From: Zelopaecilomyces penicillatus
Lineage: Eukaryota; Ascomycota; Sordariomycetes; Hypocreales; Pseudodiploosporaceae
NCBI GenBank assembly: GCA_005765155.1
Contig: VCCP01000005.1
Coordinates: forward strand, 1,674,001 to 1,738,000
Direction of reading: 5' to 3'
DNA: 64,000 nucleotides
Shown here: one piece after another, positions 34,770 to 46,423 of the stretch
Layout of the letters: each line of letters begins with the position of its first letter
Position numbering within the stretch: position 1 is the stretch's first letter
Program-made: the position numbers and the translations under genes
The notes under the pieces: generated by a model
The model's input: the letters and a program-made list of their open reading frames with translations, nothing else
The model's database searches: none
What the model was told of the DNA's origin: nothing

Positions 34770-35796
34770 CTCCATCACAATGTTACCTAGGTAGGCAATT
34801 TCCAAGACATGAGCTGAAAACCTGCATGCATACATACATAGCGCAGTATGGTGGCAAGTTTTGATGGCTGGGCTAGTAACCGCACATAATCTCTCAAGCC
34901 GAAAGGTTGCCTCTGCGCAATACTATTTTTTCGAGGTGCGATATCATACAGAGTATTGTTCATATCATATCAGCAATGAACATAGAAAAGCTAGAAGGTG
35001 TCAAATACAAGTAGATTAGCTGAAATCGACTCTTCTCATTACTCTCTTGATATATTCCGTCAGAGGTTGGCGAATGTGTCAAGATCTACCAGGCGGTCAG
35101 GTAAACTGGGGCTGCCTACATCAGCTCCACTTGATAAACCTGCTCTTTTCCAGTTTTCAATTACTGATTACTTACCCATGTAAGGGTAGCGCTTATATCA
35201 CCATTTATTTACCTAACCTATGTGCTTATCTACGACAATTACACATACAAGTAAAATTAACGGACATCCCCGACTATAGGCAGAAAAGCAAGTAAGTCGC
35301 ATTGGACGGTAACCTAGACATGTAGTATGACGTAGTAGAGAATATGGACATGACTAGGTTCATCCACCCCCGATCAAAGCCAGCTGTTCATGAAGCATCA
35401 ACTATCCATTATCTTTAGTCAACTGGAGTTTCAGTTTCTTTCAACGCTCTACCAATAGACTACAGGAACCTTATCCAAATTCTGCTGCAGTAACTCTTGA
35501 TATATGACCGGAACACAGACTGACAAGTATGAAGCCCTCTGCTTAACACTATTGTTTCATTATCCCAAACAACTTGCACCTAACCATTCCCTATAGAACG
35601 ATACTCAGACCTTCGTTAAGCAGCCCATCACGCAGCACAAATCCTTACAGTTACACGCACGTCGTCCAAGTAATGAAATTGGGTGACATCTAAGGAATTT
35701 GCAACCTTCATATGTTCGATTGCAAACGTTCAAATGTAATAGGAGAGAAAAAAGAAGAATTGATCCTGAATTGCCCGGGCATTAATAAACAATATT

Positions 35797-38521
35797 TTAT
35801 CCTCTCGTAAACTCCTTAGTCTTGCGAGCCAAGACTCGTACATTATCCACGAACCCTTCCACCAACTCTTGGTATCTGTGCGGCGCGCCGCTCATGGCCC
35901 TGCGGCCCTGTTCGATAAGAGCCCCAGCGGCTAACTCAATTTCAAGCTCATGCTCCTTGTTTGGATTCTGATATGTATGGTTAGCGTTTGCGAATATGAC
36001 CATTCTAGGCTGGTGTAGCACTTACCACTGACCCGCCGGCCCCTTGCGCGACTTGGGTCAAATCGATCTGGTAATGTCCTTGTGTATAGCTCAGCCGATC
36101 TTTATTTCGATCCGGCTGCCTCTCGCCTTGATTCGCCATTGATTGCTCCAATTCCTCTACAGCCCCGTCCCAGTTCATCTCAAGGTTGATACTGATTCGG
36201 CAGTCCATTGGGCTATTTGGCATGTGAATATCAATATCCGCAACCCGTGCCTTAATGATCTTGTTCAAAACAGCCTTCGTCTTTTGATCATATGTTACTC
36301 TCACTCGAATACTCCGACTACGGGATCCGAGACGGGCCCTCATGCAACCCGGTAGGTGACCGTGAAGTTCTTGAGGTAATTCAAAGAAGCGGTCTACTTC
36401 GCGTCGGTGTTTATAATGAACCTGTACTCGATTACCTCCCTGAGGGGCACGTGGATCGGTTTGAATAACAACATTGTTCAAAAAGTCGTTGAATGACTTG
36501 TGGTGCACCTGTCAATGTGTCAGTCGTAAAAGCTTTTCAAACTGTGGGCTGGCAAGCAGAAGGTAAAAGAAAGGTCATGAAAAAGCTCACCTCAGTCATG
36601 CTACTTCTAAAGGCAACCCGACCATTATCGTGGAGTACACACTCGGAATCAAGGAACCTGTCGACTCGGTGATTGGTGTCCTTGTCAATGAGCGTGCCTA
36701 ATTTGGCTTCAATTTCAAACTGTATGCCTCGGCTGGAAATCTCCTGCATATCACTACTATTGACCACATGGATGAAAAGGAAGTCTGCCACAGTTTTTGA
36801 TAATTCTTCAAATGGCTTCACTCCGGTTATACTGGCCTCCCAAGGCCCGAGGCCATCTTGAGTCCCCGTGTCACTCGGCGGAGGCTGACTGTGGCTCGCA
36901 TGCTGTGACCGTGTAGTCTCTGGAGACGCGTGACGACTCGTGCGATCCGGTTTGCTAATACTATCCTGCTTACCATTGACGTTCGAGGTAGTTGAGGTAG
37001 TTGGGGTGGCATTCGAGTCATTGGAGACAATGGGGACGTTCGTTGCCGCATTCGGAGCGGCAGCATGAATGTGTGAGTGAACTCGCTTTTGGAGAACAAA
37101 ATTGGCGTGTTTTGGAAGATTCTTCCCAAGAATACGAGCGCTTTGGGCCCAGAGAGGAGGCTGGGAACGAGGAACGCGTTTTTTCCTGGCAATGACAGGC
37201 GATGCCGACTTTAGCGTTCGTTCCGTGTACCCGCCATTGACCTCTCCTGGGGGCGGCTTCCTTTCTTTGTGTTCCATCTCTCTAGGACTCATGCTTCGAT
37301 CTTCCAATTTTCGCTTGGCAGGTGTCACCGCTCGTTCGGAATCTATGACCATCCTCTGAGCACCAAGCGCGGTTTTCGAGTCGGCTTCAACCGAGAAGGA
37401 AGCGCGGTCGGAATTGCTAGGAATCGACCCAACGCGTGTCTTTGGGCTTACCGAAAGACTCTGCTCCCGTTCGTGGTAGGATCGTGAACGTCGGTGAGCA
37501 TCCGAAACCGGCGATTCGTGCGCGGAGGAATTGGTCCTATGCCGGACAGGTTGATGTTGTGGTTGATGTTGAGGTTTAGGTTGAGGTTGTGATTGTGGAT
37601 GCGGTTGTGGATGCGGATGCAGCTGCGATTGCGGGTGTGGATGTGGATGTGGTTGCGGTTGTGTTGGCGGTGGAGGGTTTGTTGGAGATTGGTGTGATTG
37701 TGCAGCGTGTAAGCTACCGGCAGACGTAATCCTTTGTTGGTACGGGCTTGGGGGGTGAGTATAATTTCCAGCGGTGACAGATTTCTTCGGAGGAGCTTGT
37801 TGAGGAGGAGGAGGGCCACGAGGAGGGGCCGGCTGCGAAGGGTGACGGTTGTAGTCGGCTGGTGGAGGCTGCGTCGCGAGGACCGGGCTGGCTTGGGGAT
37901 ATGGTGGCCCATACTGATGCTGGCTTTGTGCAGACGTCGGCGTCGGTGTGGATTGGGCGGAATGAGAGCGTTGATGAAGATAAGCATGAGAAGAGCCGCC
38001 AGGTGTGCCGACGGGAGGTGTTTGTGGGACGGTGTGCTGTTGTTGCACGTAGGGAGACGCGCCGTGTGCTGCCACACCTTGAGCCTGTGGGTAGCTGTCT
38101 TGTCTTTGATGCTGATATTGGGCAGGTGGGTATTGGTGACGCTGAATTGGGCTTGCTATTTCCGGAGCAGATTGAGTGGGAGGAAAAGGATATCCTGCGT
38201 TGCCTCCAGGAGCAGAGTTTGGTGTAGGTGTTGGCCTGTAGGGTGAAACGGCTGAAGGAGGGTTTGATCTGGAGCCACCCGGAGATCGCACATCATGATA
38301 GGAGTTGGGTGGTTGTAACGGCGGTGGCGCCGGACGGCCGGGATATGGCCCTGAGCCTTGATAAGGTGAATGCGGTGGATAATTCTTTGGTTGATGATGT
38401 TCTGAAGGATGTTGATAGTCTTGTCCTGGTGGTTTGCTGGGCGATGGTTGTGGCTGAGGCTGCTGATGGGGGTAGTCGCGATAGCCGTACTGAGCTGGGC
38501 TCTGTGTCGGGCGAGATATTG

Positions 38522-38553
<32 letters not shown>

Positions 38554-38630
38554 CGTTGAGGAGTAGGTGGTGCCTTCGCCCGGGCGCGCTCGCCATTATC
38601 GGACGTGTTCAGAACGGACCGGAGATCCAT
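35797..38630 (-). CDS. CET1: mRNA-capping enzyme RNA 5'-triphosphatase subunit
   Basis: Three exons, 38630-36591, 36508-36026 and 35967-35797, all in phase 0, give 897 residues. It removes the gamma phosphate from nascent pre-mRNA in the nucleus as the first capping step and works with the guanylyltransferase. The C-terminal ~270 residues form the triphosphate tunnel domain. The metal-binding Glu strands are FEIEAKLGTL and HELEIEL. Other tunnel strands are RVTYDQKTK, DCRISINLEMNW and YQIDLTQV. I start at MDLRSVLN (38630), a typical fungal start, although an ATG at 38684 is in frame. The N-terminal ~580 residues are disordered and Gln/Pro/His-rich, with poly-Gln near residue 26 and a PH/PQ tract at about 320-360. 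This extension is longer than in yeast Cet1. It is divergent from RPN2. Confidence 0.92.
37550..37675 (-). repeat. Degenerate minisatellite coding for Pro/His/Gln
   Basis: Tandem imperfect units of GGTTGTGGATGC type on the plus strand encode alternating Pro with His, Gln or Ser in the CET1-type protein (about residues 320-360). Length is likely polymorphic. Confidence 0.75.
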
Positions 38631-40197
38631 GACGCCAAAAGACTCTATCGTGGGCGTCGTGAGGCTATGCGCAGCGCGATGCAAGTTGTCGTCAGGTGTT
38701 GGGGGCGATGTCGCGGCAGTGTGCCAATTTCACACTTGCGGTCGATGGTTCTTCAAAGAATCGTCAAGCGCGCCAGATATGCGATAATGCTCGAGTCGCA
38801 GTGGAACATCATAACGTCGTCATGGACAGAGTGTATCGGTTCGACGGACTCGCGATGTGCGTGCGACGGAGAGTGGGACGGGGGGTTCGCCAGCAGACGC
38901 GCGCAGAAGCCAGCTGGCCGAAGCTATTTCGAGGGGTATGCGTACAGGCGAATGGCGGATGAGTCTCGGGGTCGAGATGCGCGTGCAGTAAGTCTGTGAG
39001 TTCGTCGCAAAATGCAATGGGCGGGCTTCGACGACGAGCTTGGAGGAGCGAGCTGGATGAGATGGATGGGATTGACGGGGGTGTTTGCGCCAGGACACTT
39101 TTTTTTTCTGGATATGGGCTCGACTTTGGCTGGGAAGCCACTGCCAGACGCCGTGTTCTGATTTCACCAGCCTTGCCAACAGAGGCACATTACTGGATGA
39201 CACGTCCGGGAAACGTAATAAATTTCTCTAGCTATTTAACGGACTCGAAAGTCCACCTCCTTACAAGTTTACAAGCTGCCATCAGTATGGATAATGTGTG
39301 TAGAGAAATACAATTGATTAGGTACCAGTTGATGCTGATTGACTCCTGAAGTCCTAGTGCTCACGCCAGGGCCCCCGTGCCATTTCCCCAGCTCAGCCCG
39401 GGCTGCATGAACGGAGCAAGTGTAGGTAGCCTTTCACAGTCTCCTAAAGCCTCCTGAATCTCAAGCCTTCCACTAGCACTTTCAGGCTAGGTCCAAAGTA
39501 CACAGTACCAGGGAGGCTTGCGTGCTTGGTGGTGGCTGGCAGAGGCCAAGGCTGGCATTCTGGCCTTAACACAGCGCCAGTACATGTTGTGTGTACCCTC
39601 GAAGGTGTTAGTCCAGTTCCAGGTATGTTGGCCTCAGGATATTGTGTCTTTCGTGATTGCGGCAAGCCTTTGAGGGAAACTCTATTGCTACAGTGATTTT
39701 CTGCATTGTCTATGCCATACCACGCGAATTATAGATTATTATCGTAGTAGCTAGATGGAGGGATGCATGTCTTGCTATCTTTTTGGACGTGTTAACCATG
39801 GCTTTGGGAAGAGGGAAGCAACCAGCAGGAGTGCCCACAGTCACGTGCAAGATCACATGATAAGCTTCTTGATCCAATCGTGGCATTGCTCGTGGAGTGT
39901 TATATAAGCAGGGAGGCAAGCTCTCCCTGGTCCGTGCGCCTCACCAGCAAGGCAGGCAGGCAGAGCTGTGCCTGACGTGGACGTCGTGGACGATGCCGTG
40001 CCATTCTGTTCTAGCGCAAAACATCACCACATTCGTCCAGCTTCCCTCACACAACACCGGCATCACCGCCCCCATTCCACTCGCGTCAAGGGCGGAATCG
40101 TCGTCCAACTCTGCGAATCTTCATCTTCGTCGACCCGAATAACCATTGCTTCAATCTCTTCAGTCATTCGACTCATCTCGTTTACGAGCGCCGCAAG
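38631..40197. other. Divergent promoter region, CET1 / RPN2
   Basis: About 1.57 kb between two essential genes. Core elements on the RPN2 side are described separately. Open frames here on both strands (up to about 130 residues) are mutual shadows without a domain. Confidence 0.5.
39842..39908 (+). promoter_or_regulatory. RPN2 promoter: CACGTG, CCAAT, TATATAAG
   Basis: A CACGTG palindrome at 39842-39847, a CCAAT box at 39874-39878 and TATATAAG at 39901-39908 are arranged in that order, about 290-355 bp upstream of the RPN2 start. CACGTG is a bHLH/bZIP site and CCAAT the HAP complex site in fungi; their use here is inferred. I did not find the exact yeast Rpn4 PACE site. Confidence 0.5.
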
Positions 40198-43100
40198 ATG
40201 CCTGGCTTAGTGTCAGCAACGGGTGTGCTGGCATTCCTCGCCGATGAGGAGCCGGAACTCAAGGTCTTCGCCTTGCAGACCCTTAATGATGACATTGATA
40301 CCGTCTGGACCGAGGTTGCGGGCAGTTTGAGCCAAATGTAGGTTTTGCGCTGCTATCTGCCACACCACTGATCTTCTTGCTCACCCTTTGCCATCAGTGA
40401 GGCCCTCTATGAGGACGAATCGTTCCCCGAGCGACAGCTAGCCGCTCTTGTTCTGGCCAAGGTCTACTATCATCTGCAGGCTTATAATGATAGCATGGTC
40501 TTTGCCCTTGCAGCTGGCGATCTTTTCAAGCTAAATGCTCCTGGCGAGTTCGAAGAGACAATCATCTCTAAATGTGTTGATCAATACATTGCAGTGACAG
40601 CTGCCAAGAACAAGACGCCCAAGTCTGCCAAGAACATTGACCTGCCAGAACTGTCTACCACATTTTCTAGTGCACCAGATGGCGGTCTTATGTCACCAAC
40701 TACGCCGTTTTCTCACACAACACTACCTCCAAAATCTTTGCTTTCCCGAGCATCCCTCGACAATACGATACTGGACGCCACTTTCCAGCCGATTACCAAG
40801 CAAGGGCGTTCGGGATCCATTGCTCAGCTTCCCGACAAGGCCACCGAGGCATCTCTTCACAGAGTCATTGATCGCCTGTTCGAAAGCTGCTTGGCTCGGG
40901 GTAGATACCGACAGGTGGTAGGCATCGCGGTGGAGGCAAAAAACCTTGACGTTTTGCGACGGGTAATCAAGCGTGCCAATGACGATGAGAAGCGATCCAA
41001 GACCAAGCCCCAAGACGGAGGGCAGGGTCCTGCAGAAGAACTGATGGAGTATACCCTGAGCATTTGCATGGATATTGTCCAAGAGCGAGCCTTCCGCACC
41101 GATATCCTTCGCCTAATTCTTGACCTTCTCAACGAAATCCCCAATCCAGATTACTTCGCCATTGCTCGATGCGTTGTGTATCTGAACTCGGACGAGGAGG
41201 CCTCACGAATGCTTCGCACCTTGGTCACAAAAGGCGACCGCACATCCGCCGCCAACGCTTATCAAATCGCATTCGATCTCTACGACAACGGAACGCAAGA
41301 ATTCCTTGGCAAGGTTATCGCCTCCCTCCCATCAGGTGAAAAACCAAAGAAGGACGACTCCTCTGATAGCGATGATAAGTCTGCTGAGAGCGCGTCGCTT
41401 CTTGACAATCAGCAAGACACGCCTGAAGAAGAGTTGCCAGAGGTTGTTGCTAAGGTGTATCGAAACATCCGCTCCATTCTTCTGGGCTCAAAGACGATTC
41501 AACTCAACCTCGAGTTCCTATACCGCAATAATCACACCGACTTGAGCATCTTGAACAAGGTACGAGACAGCTTGGAGGGCCGCAATTCAATCTTCCATAC
41601 CGCAGTCACCTTCTGTAACGCCTTCATGAACCAGGGAACGACAAATGATAAGTTCTTCCGTGATAATCTTGAGTGGCTTGGTAAGGCCGTCAACTGGTCC
41701 AAATTCACCGCCACCGCCGCCCTTGGAGTTATTCATCGTGGAAACTTGTCGCAGTCGCGAAAGCTGCTCGAGCCTTACCTACCCAAACAGGGTGGTCTGG
41801 GCACAGGATCAATCTTCAGTCAAGGAGGAGCCTTGTATGCATACGGTCTCATTCATGCCAACCATGGAGCTGGGGCATTGAACTACCTCAAGGAACGATT
41901 TAGCCAAGCTGAGGAGGAGGTTGTTCAACACGGTGGTGCCCTTGGCCTGGGCATTGCTGGCATGGGCACAGGCGACTTTGAAATTTTTGAGAAACTGAAG
42001 GAGGTCCTGTTCCAAGATTCTGCCCTCAACGGTGAAGCCGTCGGCCTTTCTATGGGTCTTATCATGCTAGGGACTGGCAACGTCAAGGCTCTCGAGGATA
42101 TGATTACTTATGCTCACGAGACACAACACGAGAAGATTGTTCGTGGAGTTGCTATCGGAATGGCCCTTATCATGTACGGCCGTCAAGAGGGTGCCGATGT
42201 TCTAATTGAGGGACTCCTCAACGACCCCGATCCCACCCTGCGATATGGTGGTATCATGACCGTTGCACTGGCGTACTGTGGCACTGGCAGCAACAAGGCA
42301 ATCCGAAAGCTACTCCACACAGCTGTTAGTGATGTCAATGATGATGTTCGTCGAATCGCTGTCATGAGTCTTGGCTTCATCCTTTTCCGTAAGCCCGGCA
42401 GCGTGCCTCGGATGGTTGAGTTGCTTTCAGAATCATACAACCCCCATGTTCGGTACGGATCGGCCATGGCCCTCGGTATTTCTTGTGCTGGCACTGGGCT
42501 TGACGAGGCTATCGATCTTCTAGAGCCCATGATGAAAGACCCTACCGACTTTGTCCGTCAAGGTGCCTTGATTGCCTTATCTATGATCATGGTTCAGCAG
42601 AATGAGGTTATGAACCCTAAGGTCGCCTCCATTCGCAAGACTCTGAAGAAGGTGGTTGGCGATCGACATGAGGACGCCATGACAAAGTTCGGTGCGGCTC
42701 TTGCTCTGGGCATCATTGATGCAGGTGGACGCAACTGCACGATTGGTTTGCAGACTCAGACCGGAAACCTCAACATGGCTGGCATTGTTGGCATGGCCGT
42801 TTTCACTCAGTATTGGTACTGGTTCCCCTTTACTCACTTCTTGTCCCTGAGCTTTTCACCGACCTCCGTTATTGGCTTGGACCACGAGTTGCAGATTCCC
42901 GACTTCAAATTCCACTGCGCCACCCGCCAAAGCTTATTTGAATACCCCCCCGAGCAAGAAGTCAAGACGGAAGAGGGTCCTGCCCTTATAGCAACGGCAA
43001 TTCTCTCAACCACAGCACAAGCCAAGCGACGGGCCCAGAAGAAAGAGCGCGCTCAACGACGAGAGAGCATGGAAGTGGACCCTACTCCTTCTAAGCTCAG

Positions 43101-43793
43101 CGAGAAGATGGATGTGGACGAAAAGAGTAAATACGAATCCAAGGATAAGAAAGAGGTTGAAGATAAAGACTCCGCGTCATCTCCCGACACAAAGAAAAAG
43201 CCCGAGAAGGAGAAGGTCGGCTATGAACTCGGAAATATGAGCAGAGTTCTGCCCAGTCAGTTGAAGTATGTTAGCTTCCCATCTGGGCGCTACAGACCTG
43301 TCAAGAAGGTAAGTTTCGAATTAACCCTACGCCGTAAGCTTTGCACCAGAACTAATGTATGTACTAGCCGACGGGAGGACCTATGCTCCTTGACGATACA
43401 CAGCCTGAAGAGGCCAAGACTCTTCTCGAAGAGAAGCTCAAGAAGGTTACTACGGAGCGAGCACCAGTTGCTGGGCAGCAAAACGCTCGAGCTGGTGGCC
43501 GATCTGGGGTTTCAGGTCGATCTCTTCTTGAGGGTCTTGTGGATCCAACTCGCAGCGCTACGGGCAATGCTGTCATGGACCAGCTCCTTCGAAGCCAGGG
43601 CCGGCCACCCATTGGCACAGCTGAACCTCACACCCCCGGCGCCAATCGGGGCATGGGCTCAGGTGCACACGCTGCCGCGGGCGTATTGACAGCGCTGGAC
43701 GAGGACGGGGAAAATGATGAGGAGGCTAGAGTTCCTGACGCCTTTGAGTACTTTTCGGATGGAAGTGATGAAGATGATGATGACGACGAGTAG
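40198..43793 (+). CDS. RPN2: 26S proteasome regulatory subunit RPN2 (PSMD1)
   Basis: Three exons, 40198-40337, 40398-43308 and 43368-43793, give 1158 residues. RPN2 is the largest non-ATPase scaffold of the 19S base and holds ubiquitin receptor RPN13. The first exon ends with a GTAGGT donor; the second junction has a GTAAGT donor. The N-terminal helical region is followed by a toroid of proteasome/cyclosome (PC) repeats. Examples are GGALYAYGLIHANHGAG, GGALGLGIAGMGTGD, GEAVGLSMGLIMLGTGN, RYGGIMTVALAYCGTG, RYGSAMALGISCAGTG and KFGAALALGIIDAGGRN. After these comes a lysine/glutamate-rich linker (about residues 930-1000) and a C-terminal acidic tail ending DEDDDDDE, the part that meets RPN13 in other species. 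All family features are present; it is a few hundred residues longer than yeast Rpn2 mainly from the linker. Confidence 0.96.
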
Positions 43794-44428
43794 GTGGGTT
43801 TGTTTGTTGAATGGGCTCTCTAGAGATTTAGGCTCAAGGCAGCATACTTTTAATTTGAGGGCAACGTTACTTAGGAGTAACGGTTTGTCGAGAAAAATTA
43901 CCTTCACTAGAGTTGGCCCACGGGATTCCCCCTTTCACGGCGAGCGTTTCACTGTACGGACTGGTCAGAGGCTAAGCGGATTAAGCGCGTTGAAAAGGGC
44001 AAGCGGGTATTTGGACAGAGAGGCACAGGTGTAGAGTAGCCGTGCCGTAGATGGGGCACTGTGTTTGTACACTACGAATAAAATCCAACATGTTTGCGAC
44101 CTTTCAATGACTGATAATGGTGAAAAGTCGCCATCCCAACTTCTGGAAGGGAACTGTCTCTAAAATACACAAAATGATATCTGCTCATGCATGCATGCTG
44201 ACACAAAGAAAAAAAAACCAATTAATAAAGATGAGGAAAGAGTCTGGCTCGCTACTCGCAAGACGAGGCTGATGTTCACTACCCTGCCAGGCTTTCGTAA
44301 AAGATGCCATACAGGAGAAGGGGCCCCATTATAACCTAGTCAATCAATATTGAACGACTACACTCTCTGACCTGTGAACGCCGTATTGTTCTTTTTGTAA
44401 AACCATGACGAGATATGGAATTACTTTA
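43794..44428. other. Convergent intergenic (RPN2 / sulfite oxidase)
   Basis: 635 bp of shared 3' region, with an A9 run near 44210. No gene is seen. Confidence 0.5.
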
Positions 44429-46423
44429 TCAAGGGTCTCCGTCTCCGCCTCGTGATTTTGGCACAGAATGAGGCGAACAGTCAGTGCACAGCTTGACGCG
44501 ATGCCAGGCTGTAGCCAGATTCCCACGAACGTTCCAGGTAGCGGCGTGGCTCTCGGGTTGAGTGTTGTACACCTCATCAGTAGCCTTGACCACCACAGTA
44601 GTGCAGAGTTTTGGTTCGTCCTGAGTGATTGTCTTTCCATCACTGCCAGCCTCCTCCTGGTTCTCAGGTTGAGTGAAAGCCTTGATGGGGACGGCGCCGT
44701 CAAATTGCCAGAGTTTCCAGGACCAATCGGCATGGCTGTCGTTGGGTGAGGGGGGAGACGGGGTGTCTCCGTTCCTTGATGAGTTTTCGGGTAATAGTTT
44801 AGCTTGAGACCAGTTGCTGCCGCCGTCGAGGGAGACGTCGACACGGATGATGGACCGACCGCCACCTGAGAAGGCATATCCGCTGAGTGAGACTTGTTTC
44901 GCCGGGATTTCATTATCTTCGCTTCCGCTGCTGTTACTGTTGCTGTTTGAGTTGTTTTTGGAGGTGGTAGTATTGTTTGTTGTTGTCGTAGTCCAGTCGC
45001 CCAGTTTTGCCTCGGTGATGGCACTTTGGACGGGCAACTCCTGGATAGATGGAGCCGCGTCCCAGTCAACCTTGGTCTCGTTGGGTCCGAAGCACTTGTA
45101 GTCTTTACGCTGCCACTGAGTAGTACTCTCCTCTTCGCTCAGCGTGATTTGGTTCAACCATTTGACAGAGCGAGCAGCAACGTTTCCGGGAACAACAGAC
45201 CGTAAGGGGAATCCGTGATCACGAGGCAAAGTCTTTCCATTCATACCGTACGCCAGCAGGACATCGCCTTGGGGGTCTACAGCCTTCTTGATAGGGATGG
45301 ATGCTCCATAGGCTTCAAGGCCGGTAAAGTGCACATGCTGGACCTCGCTGGTACCCTTGATGACTGTGGAAGTGTCGAAACCGGCGTCGGCGAGCACGTC
45401 AGCAAGATAGACACCTTCCCATGTGGCGTTTGAGATGGCACCGGTCGACCAGGGCAGTCCGTTAGCAGTACGACCAGAGCCCTTGCTCATGTCGCTGCGG
45501 CGGTTACCAGAGCATTGCAAGGCGGCAGTAATAGAACGTTTGGGGAACTTGGTCTTGAGATCACGCAGTGTATAGGCCTTGGTTGAACCGTCATAGAGCT
45601 CAATTGTGAGGACATGGTCTTCGGCTTCCTCATCGGTAAGCTTGGGCACCCACATGTGGTTTCGTACATAGAAGAGCTCGTTGGGGGTTATGAACTGAGA
45701 ACTGATGGCGTCACCGGGAGTTTCGGCATTGCGGGGCTTTGAAGTCCGAGTGATGAGAGACGGATGTCGCTCCGGGTCGTCGGCGAATGGATCCTCAATC
45801 TGTTCTTGGGCGGGTTTTCCGTCGACAAGGTCTGCGGAGTGAACGTAACCGATGAGATATTGCTGAAGGATGTCGCAAACGTATTGTGACTTGTGAATGG
45901 CGAAGATGTTCCAGTAGGGTTCGATGGAGCCGCCGGCAGCTCTCAGAATGACCTGGCCGCCGGGGTGAGCAGCGACCCAATCCGTGATGTCGTAGACTTT
46001 GTCGCCGTGTATGACCCAAGGTCTGTCAGACTTGCCATCGTGCTTTTTTATTTCGGATAGACGGTATCGGGGCAGGTGCGAATCACGGAGGTCGTTGGCG
46101 AAGCTCTGATGATGAATCGCGTCGGCCAGGGAGGGTGTTGCGTGAGCAGCGTCAAACGAGGTGCGTGGTGTCTGCGACAGGGTCCAGGCAAAAGCCAGCA
46201 AGCCAGCGCCGGCCATCAGAACAGCATTTCTCTGGTAGGGTCGTCGCTGCTGAGGCGGCGGCGGCAGCTTGGAAGAGGCATCACTGTTCTGGTGCCGAGG
46301 GGCCGATGGCTTGATGAATGCACGACAATGCAGCGACGGACCGGGTCGAATGCCGCTTGGTCGGGGCCGGACGAGGAGCCCCAGCACGCGCTGAGCAAGC
46401 CGGCTCGACGCTGGTGCGGCCAT
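44429..46423 (-). CDS. Sulfite oxidase, mitochondrial, cytochrome b5 type
   Basis: Single exon, 664 residues from the ATG at 46423. It oxidises sulfite to sulfate in the mitochondrial intermembrane space, passing electrons through haem to cytochrome c. The N-terminus is Arg-rich and acid-free (targeting) with a membrane segment at 67-80. A cytochrome b5 domain follows at about 115-195, with haem ligands H153 in HPGG and H177 in AIH. The molybdenum-cofactor domain has FYVRNH, the Mo-ligand C304 in LQCSGNRR, and WLNQI. The dimerisation domain has SLDGGSNW. An unusual Thr/Asn/Ser-rich insert of about 28 residues (475-503) sits between the Mo and dimerisation domains. The DNA just before the start codon is an 11-C run on the sense strand. 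It is a sulfite oxidase and not a nitrate reductase, since the C-terminal FAD domain is absent. Confidence 0.95.
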   Translation of the reverse strand: MAAPASSRLAQRVLGLLVRPRPSGIRPGPSLHCRAFIKPSAPRHQNSDASSKLPPPPQQRRPYQRNAVLMAGAGLLAFAWTLSQTPRTSFDAAHATPSLADAIHHQSFANDLRDSHLPRYRLSEIKKHDGKSDRPWVIHGDKVYDITDWVAAHPGGQVILRAAGGSIEPYWNIFAIHKSQYVCDILQQYLIGYVHSADLVDGKPAQEQIEDPFADDPERHPSLITRTSKPRNAETPGDAISSQFITPNELFYVRNHMWVPKLTDEEAEDHVLTIELYDGSTKAYTLRDLKTKFPKRSITAALQCSGNRRSDMSKGSGRTANGLPWSTGAISNATWEGVYLADVLADAGFDTSTVIKGTSEVQHVHFTGLEAYGASIPIKKAVDPQGDVLLAYGMNGKTLPRDHGFPLRSVVPGNVAARSVKWLNQITLSEEESTTQWQRKDYKCFGPNETKVDWDAAPSIQELPVQSAITEAKLGDWTTTTTNNTTTSKNNSNSNSNSSGSEDNEIPAKQVSLSGYAFSGGGRSIIRVDVSLDGGSNWSQAKLLPENSSRNGDTPSPPSPNDSHADWSWKLWQFDGAVPIKAFTQPENQEEAGSDGKTITQDEPKLCTTVVVKATDEVYNTQPESHAATWNVRGNLATAWHRVKLCTDCSPHSVPKSRGGDGDP

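Larger units (their letters stand above)
34487..35796. other. Intergenic, small five-exon gene / capping triphosphatase
   Basis: 1.3 kb. It has a TATA-like box at 34585-34593 for the small gene and an A37 run at 34731-34767, followed by TTACCTAGGTAGG at 34783-34795. The rest is A/T-rich. No coding signal is seen. Confidence 0.5.

Noticed and set aside
37448..38246. Open frames of up to 209 codons overlapping the CET1-type gene
   Set aside because: They follow the repetitive Pro/His/Gln coding DNA and have no domain.
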